A stretch of 64,000 nt of DNA. Source: Actinomadura_E scrupuli. GTDB taxonomy: Bacteria; Actinomycetota; Actinomycetes; Streptosporangiales; Streptosporangiaceae. The notes under the pieces are model-generated. The model was given only the letters and a program-made list of their open reading frames with translations. It was not told the origin of the DNA and did not search any database. This document shows positions 8,372 through 17,463 of this stretch, piece after piece. The DNA lies in NCBI RefSeq assembly GCF_050971785.1, contig NZ_JBPCCU010000007.1, positions 434,001 to 498,000 of the forward strand. Reading direction: 5' to 3'. The translations under genes and the position numbers were made by a program. Position 1 is the first letter of the stretch; each line of letters opens with the position of its first letter.

Positions 8372-11005
8372 TCAGCGCAGTCTGCGCAGGTAGGGGTCCC
8401 AGCTCTGGCGTGGGGTGACGCGCACTCGCGCGTCGACCGCCACGGCGGTGTCGGGGAGGACGATCACGGGATTGAGGTCGAGTTCGGCGATCTCCGGATG
8501 GTCGTCGGCGAGCCGGCCGAGCCGCACGAGGACGTTCCTGACGGCGGTGGCGCCGACGTGGGCGTACGGTCCCGACAGCAGGGAGGAGGCTCTCAGCGAG
8601 GCGACCATGTCCGCGGCGTCGGTGCTGGTGAGGGGTGTGAGCCGGGCGGTACGGTCGGCCAGCGCGTCGGCGGCGGTGCCGCCCAGCCCGAAGACCACCA
8701 GTGGCCCGAACACCGGTTCCTGGACGACTCCGCAGAGGACCTCGACGCCGTCCGGCTGCATCGGCTGGAGGAGGACGCCCTCGAGGGTCTCCCCGAACCG
8801 GTCGTGGAACCGGTGGTAGGCGTCGCGGACCTCGGCGGGACCGCTCAGCCCGAGCTGGACCGCGCCCGCCTCGCTCTTGTGGACGACGCCGGGTACGTGT
8901 GCCTTCATCGCCACGTGACCGCCGAGGCTCACGCAGGCGCGGGCGGCGTCATCGGCCGACTCCGCCCAGCACCAGTCGGCCATCGGCAGCCCGTAGTGGC
9001 CGAGCAGTGTCATCGTCTCGGGGGGTGAGAGCCAGCCGCCCTCCGGGTGGGTCCGCAGGAACGCCTCGATGAGTTCCCCGGCCCTCCCGGAACGGACGTC
9101 GTCGAGGACCGGCATGACGCCCCGGGGACGGGCGAGCCAGCGGCCGTACGACCAGGCATGGCCGAGGGCACGGGCGGCGTCCTCCGGGCAGGAGTAACAG
9201 GGGATATCGCCGTAGCGCGTGACCACGCTCTCCGGCTGGTCCAGCACCACCGCGGCCAGCGGTTTGGCCGGCGCGTCGCCCGACAGCGCCGAGGTCGGGA
9301 CGCTGACCGCCGTGGGGCAGATCACCGCGATCACGGCGTCCACACCGCTGTCGGCGGCGACCAGTTCGAGGCAACGGCGGTAGAGGGCGGCGTCGACGGC
9401 CGCGGTCGTGTCGACGGGGCTGTCGCAGGCGGCCGTGGCGGGCAGCAGCCGGGCGAGCTCCGTGCGAGTGCTCTCGCCGAGCGTGGCGACGGTCAGCCCG
9501 GCGTCGCAGCAGGCGTCGGCGGCCAGCACGCCGGCGCCGCCGGCATTCGAGACGATCGCGACGCGGGGCCCCGCCGGCACCGGCTGGTGACCGAGCAGGG
9601 CAGCGGCCCCGACGAGTTCGCCCAGGCTGTGCGTGGCGATCACACCCGCTTGGGCGAAGAGCGCCTCCTGGGTGACGGTAGGGGTCGCGGCGGCCGCGGT
9701 GTGCGAGGCCGCCGCCCTGCGCCCCGCGGCGGAGCGGCCCGCCACCACCGTGAGCAACGGCATCCGGCGGGCGACCCGGGCGGCCGTACGGGCGAACTTG
9801 CGCGGGTTGCCGAACGACTCCAGATGCAGCACGCCCAGCCGGGTGACGCCGTCGGACTCCCACCACTGCAGCAGGTCGTTGGCGCTCACGTCGTACTTGT
9901 CGCCCGCCGACACGAACGAGGAGACCCCGACGCCGAGCCGCGACAGCTGCTCCATCAGCGCGATGCCCACCCCGCCGGACTGGACGACGACCCCCGCCCG
10001 GCCCCGGGCGGGATGCTGCGGGGCGAAGGTCACGTCCAGGCACTCGGTGTTGGCGATGCCGAGGCAGTTCGGGCCGACCAGCCGCATCCCGTACCGGTGG
10101 CAGGCCTCCCGCAGCTCACGGGACGCCGCCTCGTCCAGGCCGGAGGTGACGACGACCAGCGCCCGGGCACCACGCCGTCCACAGGCCCGGGCGACCTCGG
10201 CCACCTGGGCGGCGGGCACGGTGATCACGGCGAGTTCGGGCGCCTCCGGCAGGCCCTCGACCGACGCCACGCACGGCACCGTCATCAACCGGTCACCGGC
10301 GTGCGGGTTGACCGCGTACAGGGCGCCGGCGAATCCGGACGTGCGCACGCTCCGCAGAATGGCCCGGCCGACCGAGCCTGGCCGGCGCCCCGCACCTATC
10401 ACGGCGACGGAGGACGGCCGCAGAAGATGGGTGAGGCTGGCCACGTCCGCACTGCGTTCGCGCTCGGCGACCGTGTCCAGATACCGCTCATCAGGATCAA
10501 GGGTGAGCATGAGCTCGACGACTCCGGAGCTCGTCTCCCTGCGTACCTCGAACCCGGCGGCGGCGATGACCCGCAGCATCGGATGGTTCTGCGCCAGGAC
10601 GTCGGCGCGGAACGCCCGGATGCCCTGCGCGCGGGCGAGCGAGCCCAGGTGCTCCAGCAGTAGCGTGCCCACGCCGCGGTGGTGCATGCGGTCGGCGACG
10701 GCGAGTGCCATCTCGGCGACCTCGGCGTTCTCGCGATCGGGTTCGTACCCGGCCACGCCCACGAGCTCCCCGTTCAGCCAGGCCGAAACCGCCGCGTGCC
10801 CGGGGCCGGCCGCTCTGCACAGCCGGTCGGCCATCTGGTCGGCGGCATGGGGGCTGAAGCTGAAGAAACGCAGATAGAGGCTCTCCCGCGACAGCTGCCG
10901 ATGCATGCGTCGTACGGCTTCGAGGTCCGCCGCGCACAACGCGCGGATCTCGATCTCGGTGCCGTCGGTGAGGAGGGCGTAGGCGGATGCCGCGAGTTCG
11001 GTCAT
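8372..11005 (-). CDS. GNAT acetyltransferase fused to ADP-forming acyl-CoA synthetase (Pat-like)
   Basis: 877 residues. The N-terminal part (about 15-165) is a GNAT domain with the acetyl-CoA loop HRGVGTLLLEHLG. Residues about 190-480 are the CoA-binding and ligase domains of an NDP-forming acetyl-CoA synthetase (VIGAGRRPGSVG, VGPNCLGI, VVQSGGVG) with a SHT segment where the catalytic histidine lies. Residues about 650-870 are the ATP-grasp domain. This order, GNAT first and synthetase last, is the reverse of enterobacterial Pat and matches the type described for Streptomyces lividans PatA. Such enzymes acetylate metabolic enzymes such as acyl-CoA synthetases. It leads an operon with three USPs, and a DosR-like box lies 58 bases before its ATG. 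Confidence 0.88.
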   Translation of the reverse strand: MTELAASAYALLTDGTEIEIRALCAADLEAVRRMHRQLSRESLYLRFFSFSPHAADQMADRLCRAAGPGHAAVSAWLNGELVGVAGYEPDRENAEVAEMALAVADRMHHRGVGTLLLEHLGSLARAQGIRAFRADVLAQNHPMLRVIAAAGFEVRRETSSGVVELMLTLDPDERYLDTVAERERSADVASLTHLLRPSSVAVIGAGRRPGSVGRAILRSVRTSGFAGALYAVNPHAGDRLMTVPCVASVEGLPEAPELAVITVPAAQVAEVARACGRRGARALVVVTSGLDEAASRELREACHRYGMRLVGPNCLGIANTECLDVTFAPQHPARGRAGVVVQSGGVGIALMEQLSRLGVGVSSFVSAGDKYDVSANDLLQWWESDGVTRLGVLHLESFGNPRKFARTAARVARRMPLLTVVAGRSAAGRRAAASHTAAAATPTVTQEALFAQAGVIATHSLGELVGAAALLGHQPVPAGPRVAIVSNAGGAGVLAADACCDAGLTVATLGESTRTELARLLPATAACDSPVDTTAAVDAALYRRCLELVAADSGVDAVIAVICPTAVSVPTSALSGDAPAKPLAAVVLDQPESVVTRYGDIPCYSCPEDAARALGHAWSYGRWLARPRGVMPVLDDVRSGRAGELIEAFLRTHPEGGWLSPPETMTLLGHYGLPMADWCWAESADDAARACVSLGGHVAMKAHVPGVVHKSEAGAVQLGLSGPAEVRDAYHRFHDRFGETLEGVLLQPMQPDGVEVLCGVVQEPVFGPLVVFGLGGTAADALADRTARLTPLTSTDAADMVASLRASSLLSGPYAHVGATAVRNVLVRLGRLADDHPEIAELDLNPVIVLPDTAVAVDARVRVTPRQSWDPYLRRLR

Positions 11006-11062
11006 GCCGTAAGCGTCCGCTCTGGGGGCGGCCAGGGTCAGCGGCGGAGGTCACCGGGCCAT

Positions 11063-11076
11063 GGGACCTTCGGCCC
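11063..11076. promoter_or_regulatory. DosR/DevR-like box, acetyltransferase-USP operon side
   Basis: GGGACCTTCGGCCC, 57 bases before the acetyltransferase start (11005, minus strand). Outer arms match GGGAC-N4-GNCCC, the core spacing of the mycobacterial DosR box. A second box in the opposite orientation lies 36 bases away. Confidence 0.65.
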
Positions 11077-11112
11077 TTCGGACCGTCCCGGTGATCGGGC
11101 AGGGCGGCGTCA

Positions 11113-11126
11113 GGGCCGAAGGTCCC
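11113..11126. promoter_or_regulatory. DosR/DevR-like box, CBS-ATPase operon side
   Basis: GGGCCGAAGGTCCC, 85 bases before the CBS-BON start at 11212. It is followed by a weaker related stretch (11134-11148, GGGACCCGTCGGCCC, one base longer). The divergent promoter pair therefore holds one good box per direction. Confidence 0.7.
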
Positions 11127-11211
11127 TGCGCAGGGGACCCGTCGGCCCTGCCGCAGCGGCCATCGGGCGGCGACGCTGGGAAGGCCCCACTGGCGAGAGA
11201 AGAGGCCGATC

Positions 11212-11898
11212 ATGAGGCGAGCAACGGTCAGCGATGTCATGACCACCGACGTGGTCACGGTCCGTCCCGAGACCCCGTTCAACGAGATCGCCCGGATACT
11301 GACCCTGCGCGGGATCAGCGGGGTACCCGTCCTCGGGGCCGACGACCGGGTGCTCGGCGTGGTCTCCGAGAACGACCTGCTGCGCAAGGAGGAGTTCAAG
11401 TCGCCGTTGGAGGACACCCCGCGGTTCTTCGAGACCCCGCGCCACCGCAAGAGCCGGGAGCAGGCGGAGGGCAGCACCGCGGCCGAGGTGATGAACACGC
11501 CGGCGATCGCGGTGACACCGCCGACCACGCTCGTGGAGGCCGCCCGGCTGATGGCGATGCGCGGCTTCAAGCGGCTGCCCGTCGTGGACGAGAACGAGCG
11601 GCTGGTGGGCATCGTGACCCGCAGGGACCTGCTGCGCGTCTTCCTGCGCAGCGACGAGGACATCCGCGACGAGGTGGTCGGCGAGGTCCTGCGCCACTAC
11701 CTGTGGCAGGACGTCAGGCTTCTGCAGGTCGATGTCTGCGACGGCGTGGTCGTGCTGAAGGGTCGGCTGGACGCGAAAAGCCTCATCCCCATCGCCGTAC
11801 GCCTGACCGCCGCGGTCGAAGGGGTCGTTCGCGTGGTCGACGAGCTGACCTTCGAGCTGGACGACACCGCCTCCGGCACCCAGCGACACCGAAGGTAG
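11212..11898 (+). CDS. CBS-pair plus BON-domain protein
   Basis: 228 residues: CBS1 about 7-60 (VSDVMTTDVVTVRPETPF), a charged linker, CBS2 about 92-145 (AAEVMNTPAIAVTPPTTL ... LVGIVTRRDLLRVF), then a BON domain about 150-218 (LQVDVCDGVVVLKGRLDAKSLI ... VEGVVRVVDELTF). CBS pairs bind adenylates; BON domains bind membranes or other proteins. A mycobacterial relative in the dormancy regulon is the CBS-only Rv2626c. The gene overlaps nothing but is followed 4 bases later by a P-type ATPase, suggesting that the CBS-BON protein reports nucleotide state to the pump or membrane. A DosR-like box lies 85 bases upstream. Confidence 0.88.
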   Translation: MRRATVSDVMTTDVVTVRPETPFNEIARILTLRGISGVPVLGADDRVLGVVSENDLLRKEEFKSPLEDTPRFFETPRHRKSREQAEGSTAAEVMNTPAIAVTPPTTLVEAARLMAMRGFKRLPVVDENERLVGIVTRRDLLRVFLRSDEDIRDEVVGEVLRHYLWQDVRLLQVDVCDGVVVLKGRLDAKSLIPIAVRLTAAVEGVVRVVDELTFELDDTASGTQRHRR

Positions 11899-11902
11899 CG
11901 AG

Positions 11903-14659
11903 ATGCCCGGCGGCGAGCCCGAGACCGCGCCGGTCCGCACGGACGTCCCCATGGAGGATCCCGAGGCGCGGGATCCACGCGAGTCCGTCACCCTGCTGCT
12001 GCGAGACCTACGGACCCGCGCGGATGGCCTGGCCGCCATGGAGGCGGCCCGCAGGCTGGTCGTCCAAGGTCCGAACGAGCTGAGCCGGCGACGCGGCAGG
12101 CACTGGACCCGCGAACTGTCCGCACAGTTCACCCACCCGCTGGCGTTGTTGCTGTGGACGGCCGCCGGCCTGGCCCTGGTGGCCGGGACACCGGCACTGA
12201 GCGTGGCGATCGTCGCGGTGATCCTGGTGAACGCGGCGTTCGCGTTCGCGCAGGAACAGCAGGCCGAGCGAGCCGTCGAGGCACTCGCCCGCTACATCCC
12301 GTCCCGGGCCATGACGATCCGGGACGGCCGCCGCCAACTCGTCGACGCCCGCGACCTGGTCCCCGGCGACGTACTGATCATCGAGGAGGGTGATCGGATT
12401 CCGGCCGACGCGCGCATCCTCGAAGGCTCGGTCGAGGTCGACCTGTCCACGCTGAACGGGGAGTCGATGCCGGCGTACCGCTCCGCCGAGTTCGTCGACA
12501 CCACGGGCCCGCTGCTCGACGCGCGTGACCTGCTCTTCAGCGGCACCTCCTGTACCGGCGGCGAGGCGAAGGTACTGGTGTTCGCCACCGGCATGCGGAC
12601 CGAGCTGGGCCGGATCGCGGCGCTCTCCCAGCGCGTCGGCCGCGAGGACAGCCCACTGGAACGGCAGGTCAAGCGGGTCGCCTGGCTGATCGCGGCGGTC
12701 GCCGTCGGCGTCGGGGTGGCATTCCTGCCGCTGGGAACCCTGGCGGCCGGGCTTCCGCTGGGCGACGCGCTGACCTTCGCGATCGGGCTGCTGGTCGCCA
12801 ACGTGCCCGAGGGCCTGCTGCCGACGATCACCCTGGCACTGGCCGTGGGCGTACGGCGACTCGCCCGATCGGGGGCGGTGGTCAAGCGGCTCAGCGCCGT
12901 GGAGACCCTGGGCTCCACCACGACCATCTGCACCGACAAGACCGGCACGCTCACGCAGAACCGGATGAGCGTCACCGGCCTCTGGGCACCTGGCGGCGGA
13001 CAGATCGAGCTGAACAGGGCCGACCCGGGGGACGGCGTGCCCGCACTGCCGCTGATCGCCCGTGCGCTCGGTGCCTGCAACAACGCCGAACTGAACGCGG
13101 CCGGGCCCGAGCAGGCCACCGGCGACCCGACCGAGATCGCACTGCTCCAGGCGGCCACCGAGCTCGGCGCCGTCGTCTCCCCCGCCGACCGCGCCCGGGA
13201 CCGCCGCCGCCAGTTCCATTTCGATCCGGCGTTGCGGCTGATGTCGACCATCGACGAGCTCGACGGGCGCCTGTGGGTGCACACCAAGGGAGCGCCCGAG
13301 AACGTGCTCGCCCGCGTCTCCCACCTCCCCGGCCCTGACGGCGACGATCGTCCGCTCGGCCAGGGGGAACGGGAGGAGATCTCTCAAGTCGTGGCCGACT
13401 ACGCGTCACAGGGGCTGCGGCTCATCGCCGTCGCCCGGCGGGACCTCGGCCCGGACTCGGCGATCCCCGCTCGACGCGAGGACGCAGAGCGGGACCTGAC
13501 TTTGCTCGGCGTGGTCGCGATGTTCGACCCGCCACGCCCCGAGGTCGCCGCCGCCGTCACCCGTTGCCACACCGCCGGGATACGGCTCATCGTGGTGACC
13601 GGCGACCACGGCCTTACCGCGGCCGAGATCGCCCGCCGCGTCGGCATCGGCCGGAACGGCGCACAGGTCGTCACCGGCGACCAGCTGGAGAAGATGAGCG
13701 ACCAGGATCTCGACCGGCTGCTCGCCGAAGGCAACGAACTGATCTTCGCGCGCAGTTCTCCCGAGGCCAAGTTGCGGATCGCCGATGCTCTTCGAGCGCA
13801 GGGCCAGGTGGTGGCCATGACCGGCGACGGCGTCAACGACGCACCCGCGCTGCGGCGCGCGGACATCGGCGTGGCGATGGGACGCTCGGGCACGGACGTC
13901 GCTCGTGAGGCCGCGACCATGGTGCTCACGGACGACAATTTCGCCACCATCGTCACCGCGGTCCAGGCCGGCCGGCAGGTCTACGACAACGTACGCAAGT
14001 TCATCCTCTACATCTTCGCCCACGCCACTCCGGAGGTCGTGCCCTTCCTGGTCTTCGCCATGTCCGGCGGTCAGATTCCGCTGCCGCTCACCGTGTTGCA
14101 GATCCTGGCGATCGATCTGGGCACCGAGACACTCCCCGCGCTGGCCCTCGGCCGGGAGCCGGCCGAACCCGGGTTGATGGAACGCCCCCCGCGGCCACGC
14201 GGCCAAGGGGTCATCCACCGCCGGATGCTGTTCCGTGCCTGGGCGCTGCTCGGCGGAGTGTCGGCCGGCCTGGTCATGGCCGGCTTCTTCCTCACCCTGT
14301 ACACCGGCGGCTGGCGGCCCGGCGACCCCACCGGGCCGGGCACCGCATGGCACCACCTCTGGCTGCAGGCCACCACCATGAGCTTCCTCGGCATTGTGGC
14401 CTGCCAGATCGGCACCGCCTTCGCCGCCCGCACCCAGACCGCGTCACTGCGCTCGATCGGCCTGACCACCAACCGGCTGCTGCTGTGGGGCATGGCCTTC
14501 GAGATCGTCTTCGCGGCGGCCGTGATCACCCTGCCCCCGCTGCAGCACGTGTTCGGCACCGCCCTGCCGAACCCCGCGCTGCTGCTGTTGCTGATTCCGT
14601 TCCCGCTCGTCGTCTGGGGCGTCGACGAGATCTACCGCCGGCGCCTGCGCCGACGGTAG
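11903..14659 (+). CDS. P2-type cation-transporting ATPase, Na+/K+-ATPase-like M4 motif
   Basis: 918 residues in the P2 ATPase layout: N-terminal cation-ATPase domain, TGES-type actuator loop (LNGESMP), phosphorylation site D345 in DKTGTLTQN, a nucleotide-binding domain with KGAPE, the hinge MTGDGVNDAP, and about ten membrane segments. The M4 ion-binding stretch is NVPEGLLPT (300-308), closer to animal Na+/K+ and related bacterial P2 pumps than to the IPEGLPA of Ca2+-type pumps such as the second P2 ATPase at 51.7 kb. It would export or exchange a small cation at the cytoplasmic membrane at the cost of ATP. Start ATG 11903 follows 4 bases after the CBS-BON stop, so the two are co-transcribed. 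Confidence 0.9.
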   Translation: MPGGEPETAPVRTDVPMEDPEARDPRESVTLLLRDLRTRADGLAAMEAARRLVVQGPNELSRRRGRHWTRELSAQFTHPLALLLWTAAGLALVAGTPALSVAIVAVILVNAAFAFAQEQQAERAVEALARYIPSRAMTIRDGRRQLVDARDLVPGDVLIIEEGDRIPADARILEGSVEVDLSTLNGESMPAYRSAEFVDTTGPLLDARDLLFSGTSCTGGEAKVLVFATGMRTELGRIAALSQRVGREDSPLERQVKRVAWLIAAVAVGVGVAFLPLGTLAAGLPLGDALTFAIGLLVANVPEGLLPTITLALAVGVRRLARSGAVVKRLSAVETLGSTTTICTDKTGTLTQNRMSVTGLWAPGGGQIELNRADPGDGVPALPLIARALGACNNAELNAAGPEQATGDPTEIALLQAATELGAVVSPADRARDRRRQFHFDPALRLMSTIDELDGRLWVHTKGAPENVLARVSHLPGPDGDDRPLGQGEREEISQVVADYASQGLRLIAVARRDLGPDSAIPARREDAERDLTLLGVVAMFDPPRPEVAAAVTRCHTAGIRLIVVTGDHGLTAAEIARRVGIGRNGAQVVTGDQLEKMSDQDLDRLLAEGNELIFARSSPEAKLRIADALRAQGQVVAMTGDGVNDAPALRRADIGVAMGRSGTDVAREAATMVLTDDNFATIVTAVQAGRQVYDNVRKFILYIFAHATPEVVPFLVFAMSGGQIPLPLTVLQILAIDLGTETLPALALGREPAEPGLMERPPRPRGQGVIHRRMLFRAWALLGGVSAGLVMAGFFLTLYTGGWRPGDPTGPGTAWHHLWLQATTMSFLGIVACQIGTAFAARTQTASLRSIGLTTNRLLLWGMAFEIVFAAAVITLPPLQHVFGTALPNPALLLLLIPFPLVVWGVDEIYRRRLRRR

Positions 14660-14692
14660 ATCGTCCCGTGGCCGCCCGCCCGGGGATATGCG

Positions 14693-15556
14693 TCACCGTG
14701 CCGCGTCCGCGTCCCCACCCGGAAGAGACCGCACGATCGCCACGGGGCACTTCGCGTGGTGCGCGAGGCCGTGGCCGACCGAACCGGCGAACGGCGCGGC
14801 GACCGTGCCCCGCCCCCGGGCGCCGACGACCAGCAGATCGGCGCCCCCGGAGCGCTCCGCCAGCGTCCCGACGGGATGGCCCGGCACGGCACGATCGCTG
14901 ATCTCAAGGCCGGGATACCTCTCCCGGCAGGACTCCACGGCCTGGTCCAGTCGCTGCTGGGCGTCGGCGAGCGCGCGCCGGATGAGAACGGAGGGGGCGC
15001 CGTCGCGCAGCGAGGCGGGCACCGGCCAGATCTCCACGACGTTCAGCAGCGCCTTCCGCGCCACAGCCACTTCGCAGGCGTACTCCAGCGCCGCCCAGGA
15101 AATGTGGTAACCGTCGATGCCGACCATGATCTCGCCCCGCGCGTCGGCCGGGTCACCCCTGACCACCACGACGACACCGGGGGTACGGCTCGCGACCCGC
15201 AGCCCGGTGGAGCCGAGCAGGAGACCGGTGAAACCGTCGTGTCCGCGGTGCCCGACGACGATCTCACGGCCCCGTGCCGCGTGCGCGCACAGGGCGGCGA
15301 CGGGAGACTCCGAAGAGAGCTCGGTGGTCACCTCCATCCCGGGTTGCCGCTTCCTCGCCAGTGCGGCGGCGTCGGCCAGGACCAGACTCCGCGGCCGGCC
15401 GGAGACGCCCGCGGACGGTCACAACCCGCCCCGGTAGGGCGGAGCGGCATGGACGAGGTGCAGCGGCAGGCCGCGCGCCGCGGCCGCTCCCGACGCCCAG
15501 ACGACCGCGCGGTCGGCGGCCGGCGACCCGTCGGTACCGACGACGATGGGCTCCAC
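14693..15556 (-). pseudogene. Tandem universal stress protein interrupted by an in-frame TGA
   Basis: Read from GTG 15556 the frame gives a normal USP start (VEPIVVGTDGSPAADRAVVW), then a TGA at codon 46 (15419-15421), then continues in the same frame to 14693 with the rest of a two-domain USP: GHRGHDGFTGLLLGS in domain 1, IMVGIDGYH opening domain 2, and GARGRGTVAAPFAGS. Full length would be 287 residues, exactly the family size, so this is a point nonsense change and not a frameshift. A shortened protein could start at ATG 15337. The frame begins 22 bases after the gap stop codon and would be co-transcribed with it. A sequencing error is the main alternative. Confidence 0.75.
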
Positions 15557-15578
15557 GTTGATCTTCTTCCCGGGGTTC

Positions 15579-16574
15579 TCAGGAGGCCACGGAGATGTAC
15601 TCGATGAGGTCGGCGAGCCGGTTGGTGTAACCCCACTCGTTGTCGTACCAGCCATAGACCTTGATCAGATCGCCGTTGGCCTGGGTCAGGGAGGAGTCGA
15701 AGACGCACGAGGACGCGTCTCCGACGACATCCCGGGAGACGACGGGTTCGGTGGTGTATCTGATGATCCGGGCCAGGCCGGGACCGACCTCGTGGAAGGC
15801 CGCGTTGACCTCACCGGCGGTGACCTCCGTCTCCAGCACGCAGGCCAGATCGACCAGTGAGCCGTCCTCGACCGGCACCCGCAACGCCATTCCGTCGAAC
15901 CGTCCTTCGAGCTCGGGGATCACCAGGCCGACGGCCTTGGCGGCGCCCGTGCTGGTGGGGATCATGTTGACGCCGGCCGAGCGGCCCCGGCGCAGATCCC
16001 TGTGCGGGGAGTCGAGCAGCACCTGGTCGTTGGTGTAGCCGTGGATGGTCGTCATGTAGCCCTTGACGATGCCGAACGCGTCATTGAGCACCTTGGCCAT
16101 CGGCGCGACACAGTTCGTCGTGCACGAGGCGTTGGACACCACGTCGTGCCGGGCGGCGTCATAGGTCTCCTCGTTGACACCCATCACGATCGTCGCGTCC
16201 GCGTTCTTGCCGGGCGCCGAGAGGACGACCTTCCTGGCCCCTGACTTGAGATGTAGTGCGGCGTCGTCCCTTTCGCGGAACCGGCCGGTCGACTCGATGA
16301 CGATGTCGGCCCCGTATGCGCCCCAGTCCAGGTCCGCAGGGTCGCGTTCGGAGGTCACCGGGATCGTCCGGCCGTCCACCACCAGCGCCGCACCGCGCAC
16401 CGCGACATCCCAGCCGAGCGGGCCATAGGTCGAGTCGTACCTGAGCAGATATGCCAGCGTCGCCGGGTCGGTGACGTCATTGATCGCGACTACCTCATGA
16501 CCCCGGTCCAGTGCGCACCGCAGGTAGTTGCGGCCGATGCGGCCGAAGCCGTTGATCCCGATCCGAGTGCTCAT
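15579..16574 (-). CDS. gap: Glyceraldehyde-3-phosphate dehydrogenase, type I
   Basis: 331 residues with the NAD fold GINGFGRIGRN at the N-terminus, the catalytic cysteine in SNASCTTNC, the active-site histidine in TIHGYTNDQ and the C-terminal WYDNEWGY. It catalyses the NAD(P)-dependent oxidation of glyceraldehyde-3-phosphate in the cytoplasm. Residue after the GxGRxGR strand is NDVTD, with Asp favouring NAD. It is not in a pgk-tpi glycolytic cluster; instead it sits among dormancy genes, 57 bases downstream of a DosR-like box, so it is probably a second, hypoxia-induced isozyme supporting fermentation together with the phosphoketolase at 28 kb, whose glyceraldehyde-3-phosphate product it would use. 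Confidence 0.95.
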   Translation of the reverse strand: MSTRIGINGFGRIGRNYLRCALDRGHEVVAINDVTDPATLAYLLRYDSTYGPLGWDVAVRGAALVVDGRTIPVTSERDPADLDWGAYGADIVIESTGRFRERDDAALHLKSGARKVVLSAPGKNADATIVMGVNEETYDAARHDVVSNASCTTNCVAPMAKVLNDAFGIVKGYMTTIHGYTNDQVLLDSPHRDLRRGRSAGVNMIPTSTGAAKAVGLVIPELEGRFDGMALRVPVEDGSLVDLACVLETEVTAGEVNAAFHEVGPGLARIIRYTTEPVVSRDVVGDASSCVFDSSLTQANGDLIKVYGWYDNEWGYTNRLADLIEYISVAS

Positions 16575-16630
16575 CTCCGCCTCCTCAAGGTCACCACTCC
16601 CAGAATCGGCGATTCGACCCGCGTCTCCCA

Positions 16631-16644
16631 GTGCCGAAGGTCCC
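16631..16644. promoter_or_regulatory. DosR/DevR-like box before gap
   Basis: GTGCCGAAGGTCCC, 56 bases upstream of the gap start at 16574. The right arm GAAGGTCCC is identical to the boxes at 11113 and 49204; the left arm has one mismatch to GGGCC. Confidence 0.6.
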
Positions 16645-16728
16645 TGCGGATGAGATGACCGAACCCCGGCCGGAGAGGTGCGCCACCGTTTCGTCGTCGC
16701 GCGCTTCGCCGGGGTGCCGCACCCACCG

Positions 16729-17403
16729 TCAGAGGACTTTGGGAGGGGTCGGTGAGACGTCGTCCCAGAGCGCCGTCAGGTGGTTCCTGAGCTGGATGAC
16801 GCCGTCCACCCGTCCGATCGCCTCGGCGAGCGGCCCGATGACCACCCGGCGCTCGACGTTGCCATGGAGGTCGACGATCCCCCGCACGACGGTCACCGTG
16901 AAGCCACCGGGGTCCAGGGCGAAGCCGTCCTCGATGACGTCCGCCAGAATCTCCCGGCGGATGTCCTCATCTGGGCGTTGGTACACCGCCAGCAGGTCGG
17001 ATCTGCTCAGCATCCCCTTCAGACGGCCGTTCCCGGCATCGACCACGGGAAGCTGGTGGATCCCGCGCCGGTGCATCAGACGCGCCGCCTCCCGTGCCGG
17101 AGTGGCCGGAGTCACCGTCACGGCCGGCGAGCTCATCACTTCGCCGGCGGTCGTCCCGGCCGCCTTGCGATGGTCCCGTCGCCGTAGGAAGCGGCCGAAG
17201 GGACGCGCGTAGGGAGGTCCTCCCGCCTCCTTGAGCAGGAGATCGTCCTCCGACACGATGCCGACGACGTGATCGCCCTCGTCGATCACCGGCATGGAGG
17301 CGAGATCGTACCGGCGCACCACCGCGACCATCTCGGCGAAAGTGGCGTTCTCCCGCACGGCGATCACCCGGTCGGTCATCAGTTCCCTCACGGAAATGCT
17401 CAT
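16729..17403 (-). CDS. CBS-pair plus BON-domain protein
   Basis: 224 residues with the same design as the protein at 11212: CBS1 about 5-58 (VRELMTDRVIAVRENATF ... VVGIVSEDDLLLKEAG), a basic linker (RPFGRFLRRRDHRKA), CBS2 about 88-142 (AGEVMSSPAVTVTPATPA), and BON about 150-212 (VTVVRGIVDLHGNVERRVVI). It likely binds AMP/ATP. A DosR-like box lies 63 bases before ATG 17403, overlapping the end of the formate dehydrogenase gene, so it probably has its own promoter rather than depending on read-through. Confidence 0.88.
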   Translation of the reverse strand: MSISVRELMTDRVIAVRENATFAEMVAVVRRYDLASMPVIDEGDHVVGIVSEDDLLLKEAGGPPYARPFGRFLRRRDHRKAAGTTAGEVMSSPAVTVTPATPAREAARLMHRRGIHQLPVVDAGNGRLKGMLSRSDLLAVYQRPDEDIRREILADVIEDGFALDPGGFTVTVVRGIVDLHGNVERRVVIGPLAEAIGRVDGVIQLRNHLTALWDDVSPTPPKVL

Positions 17404-17463
17404 GATGCGCCTCTCTGACTCGGGCCTCCTCCCCTCAGCGTCGCATCCGGGAGCAGAAGGCCT

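Noticed and set aside
11134..11148. Third DosR-like box (GGGACCCGTCGGCCC) in the 11.0 kb gap
   Set aside because: It has one extra base between the arms, so the arms would not be in phase with the other boxes; kept only as a mention.
15419..15421. TGA read as selenocysteine in the USP
   Set aside because: USPs are not selenoproteins, the position is not a catalytic cysteine site, no SECIS-like hairpin is apparent directly downstream, and the formate dehydrogenase in the window uses cysteine at its active site.
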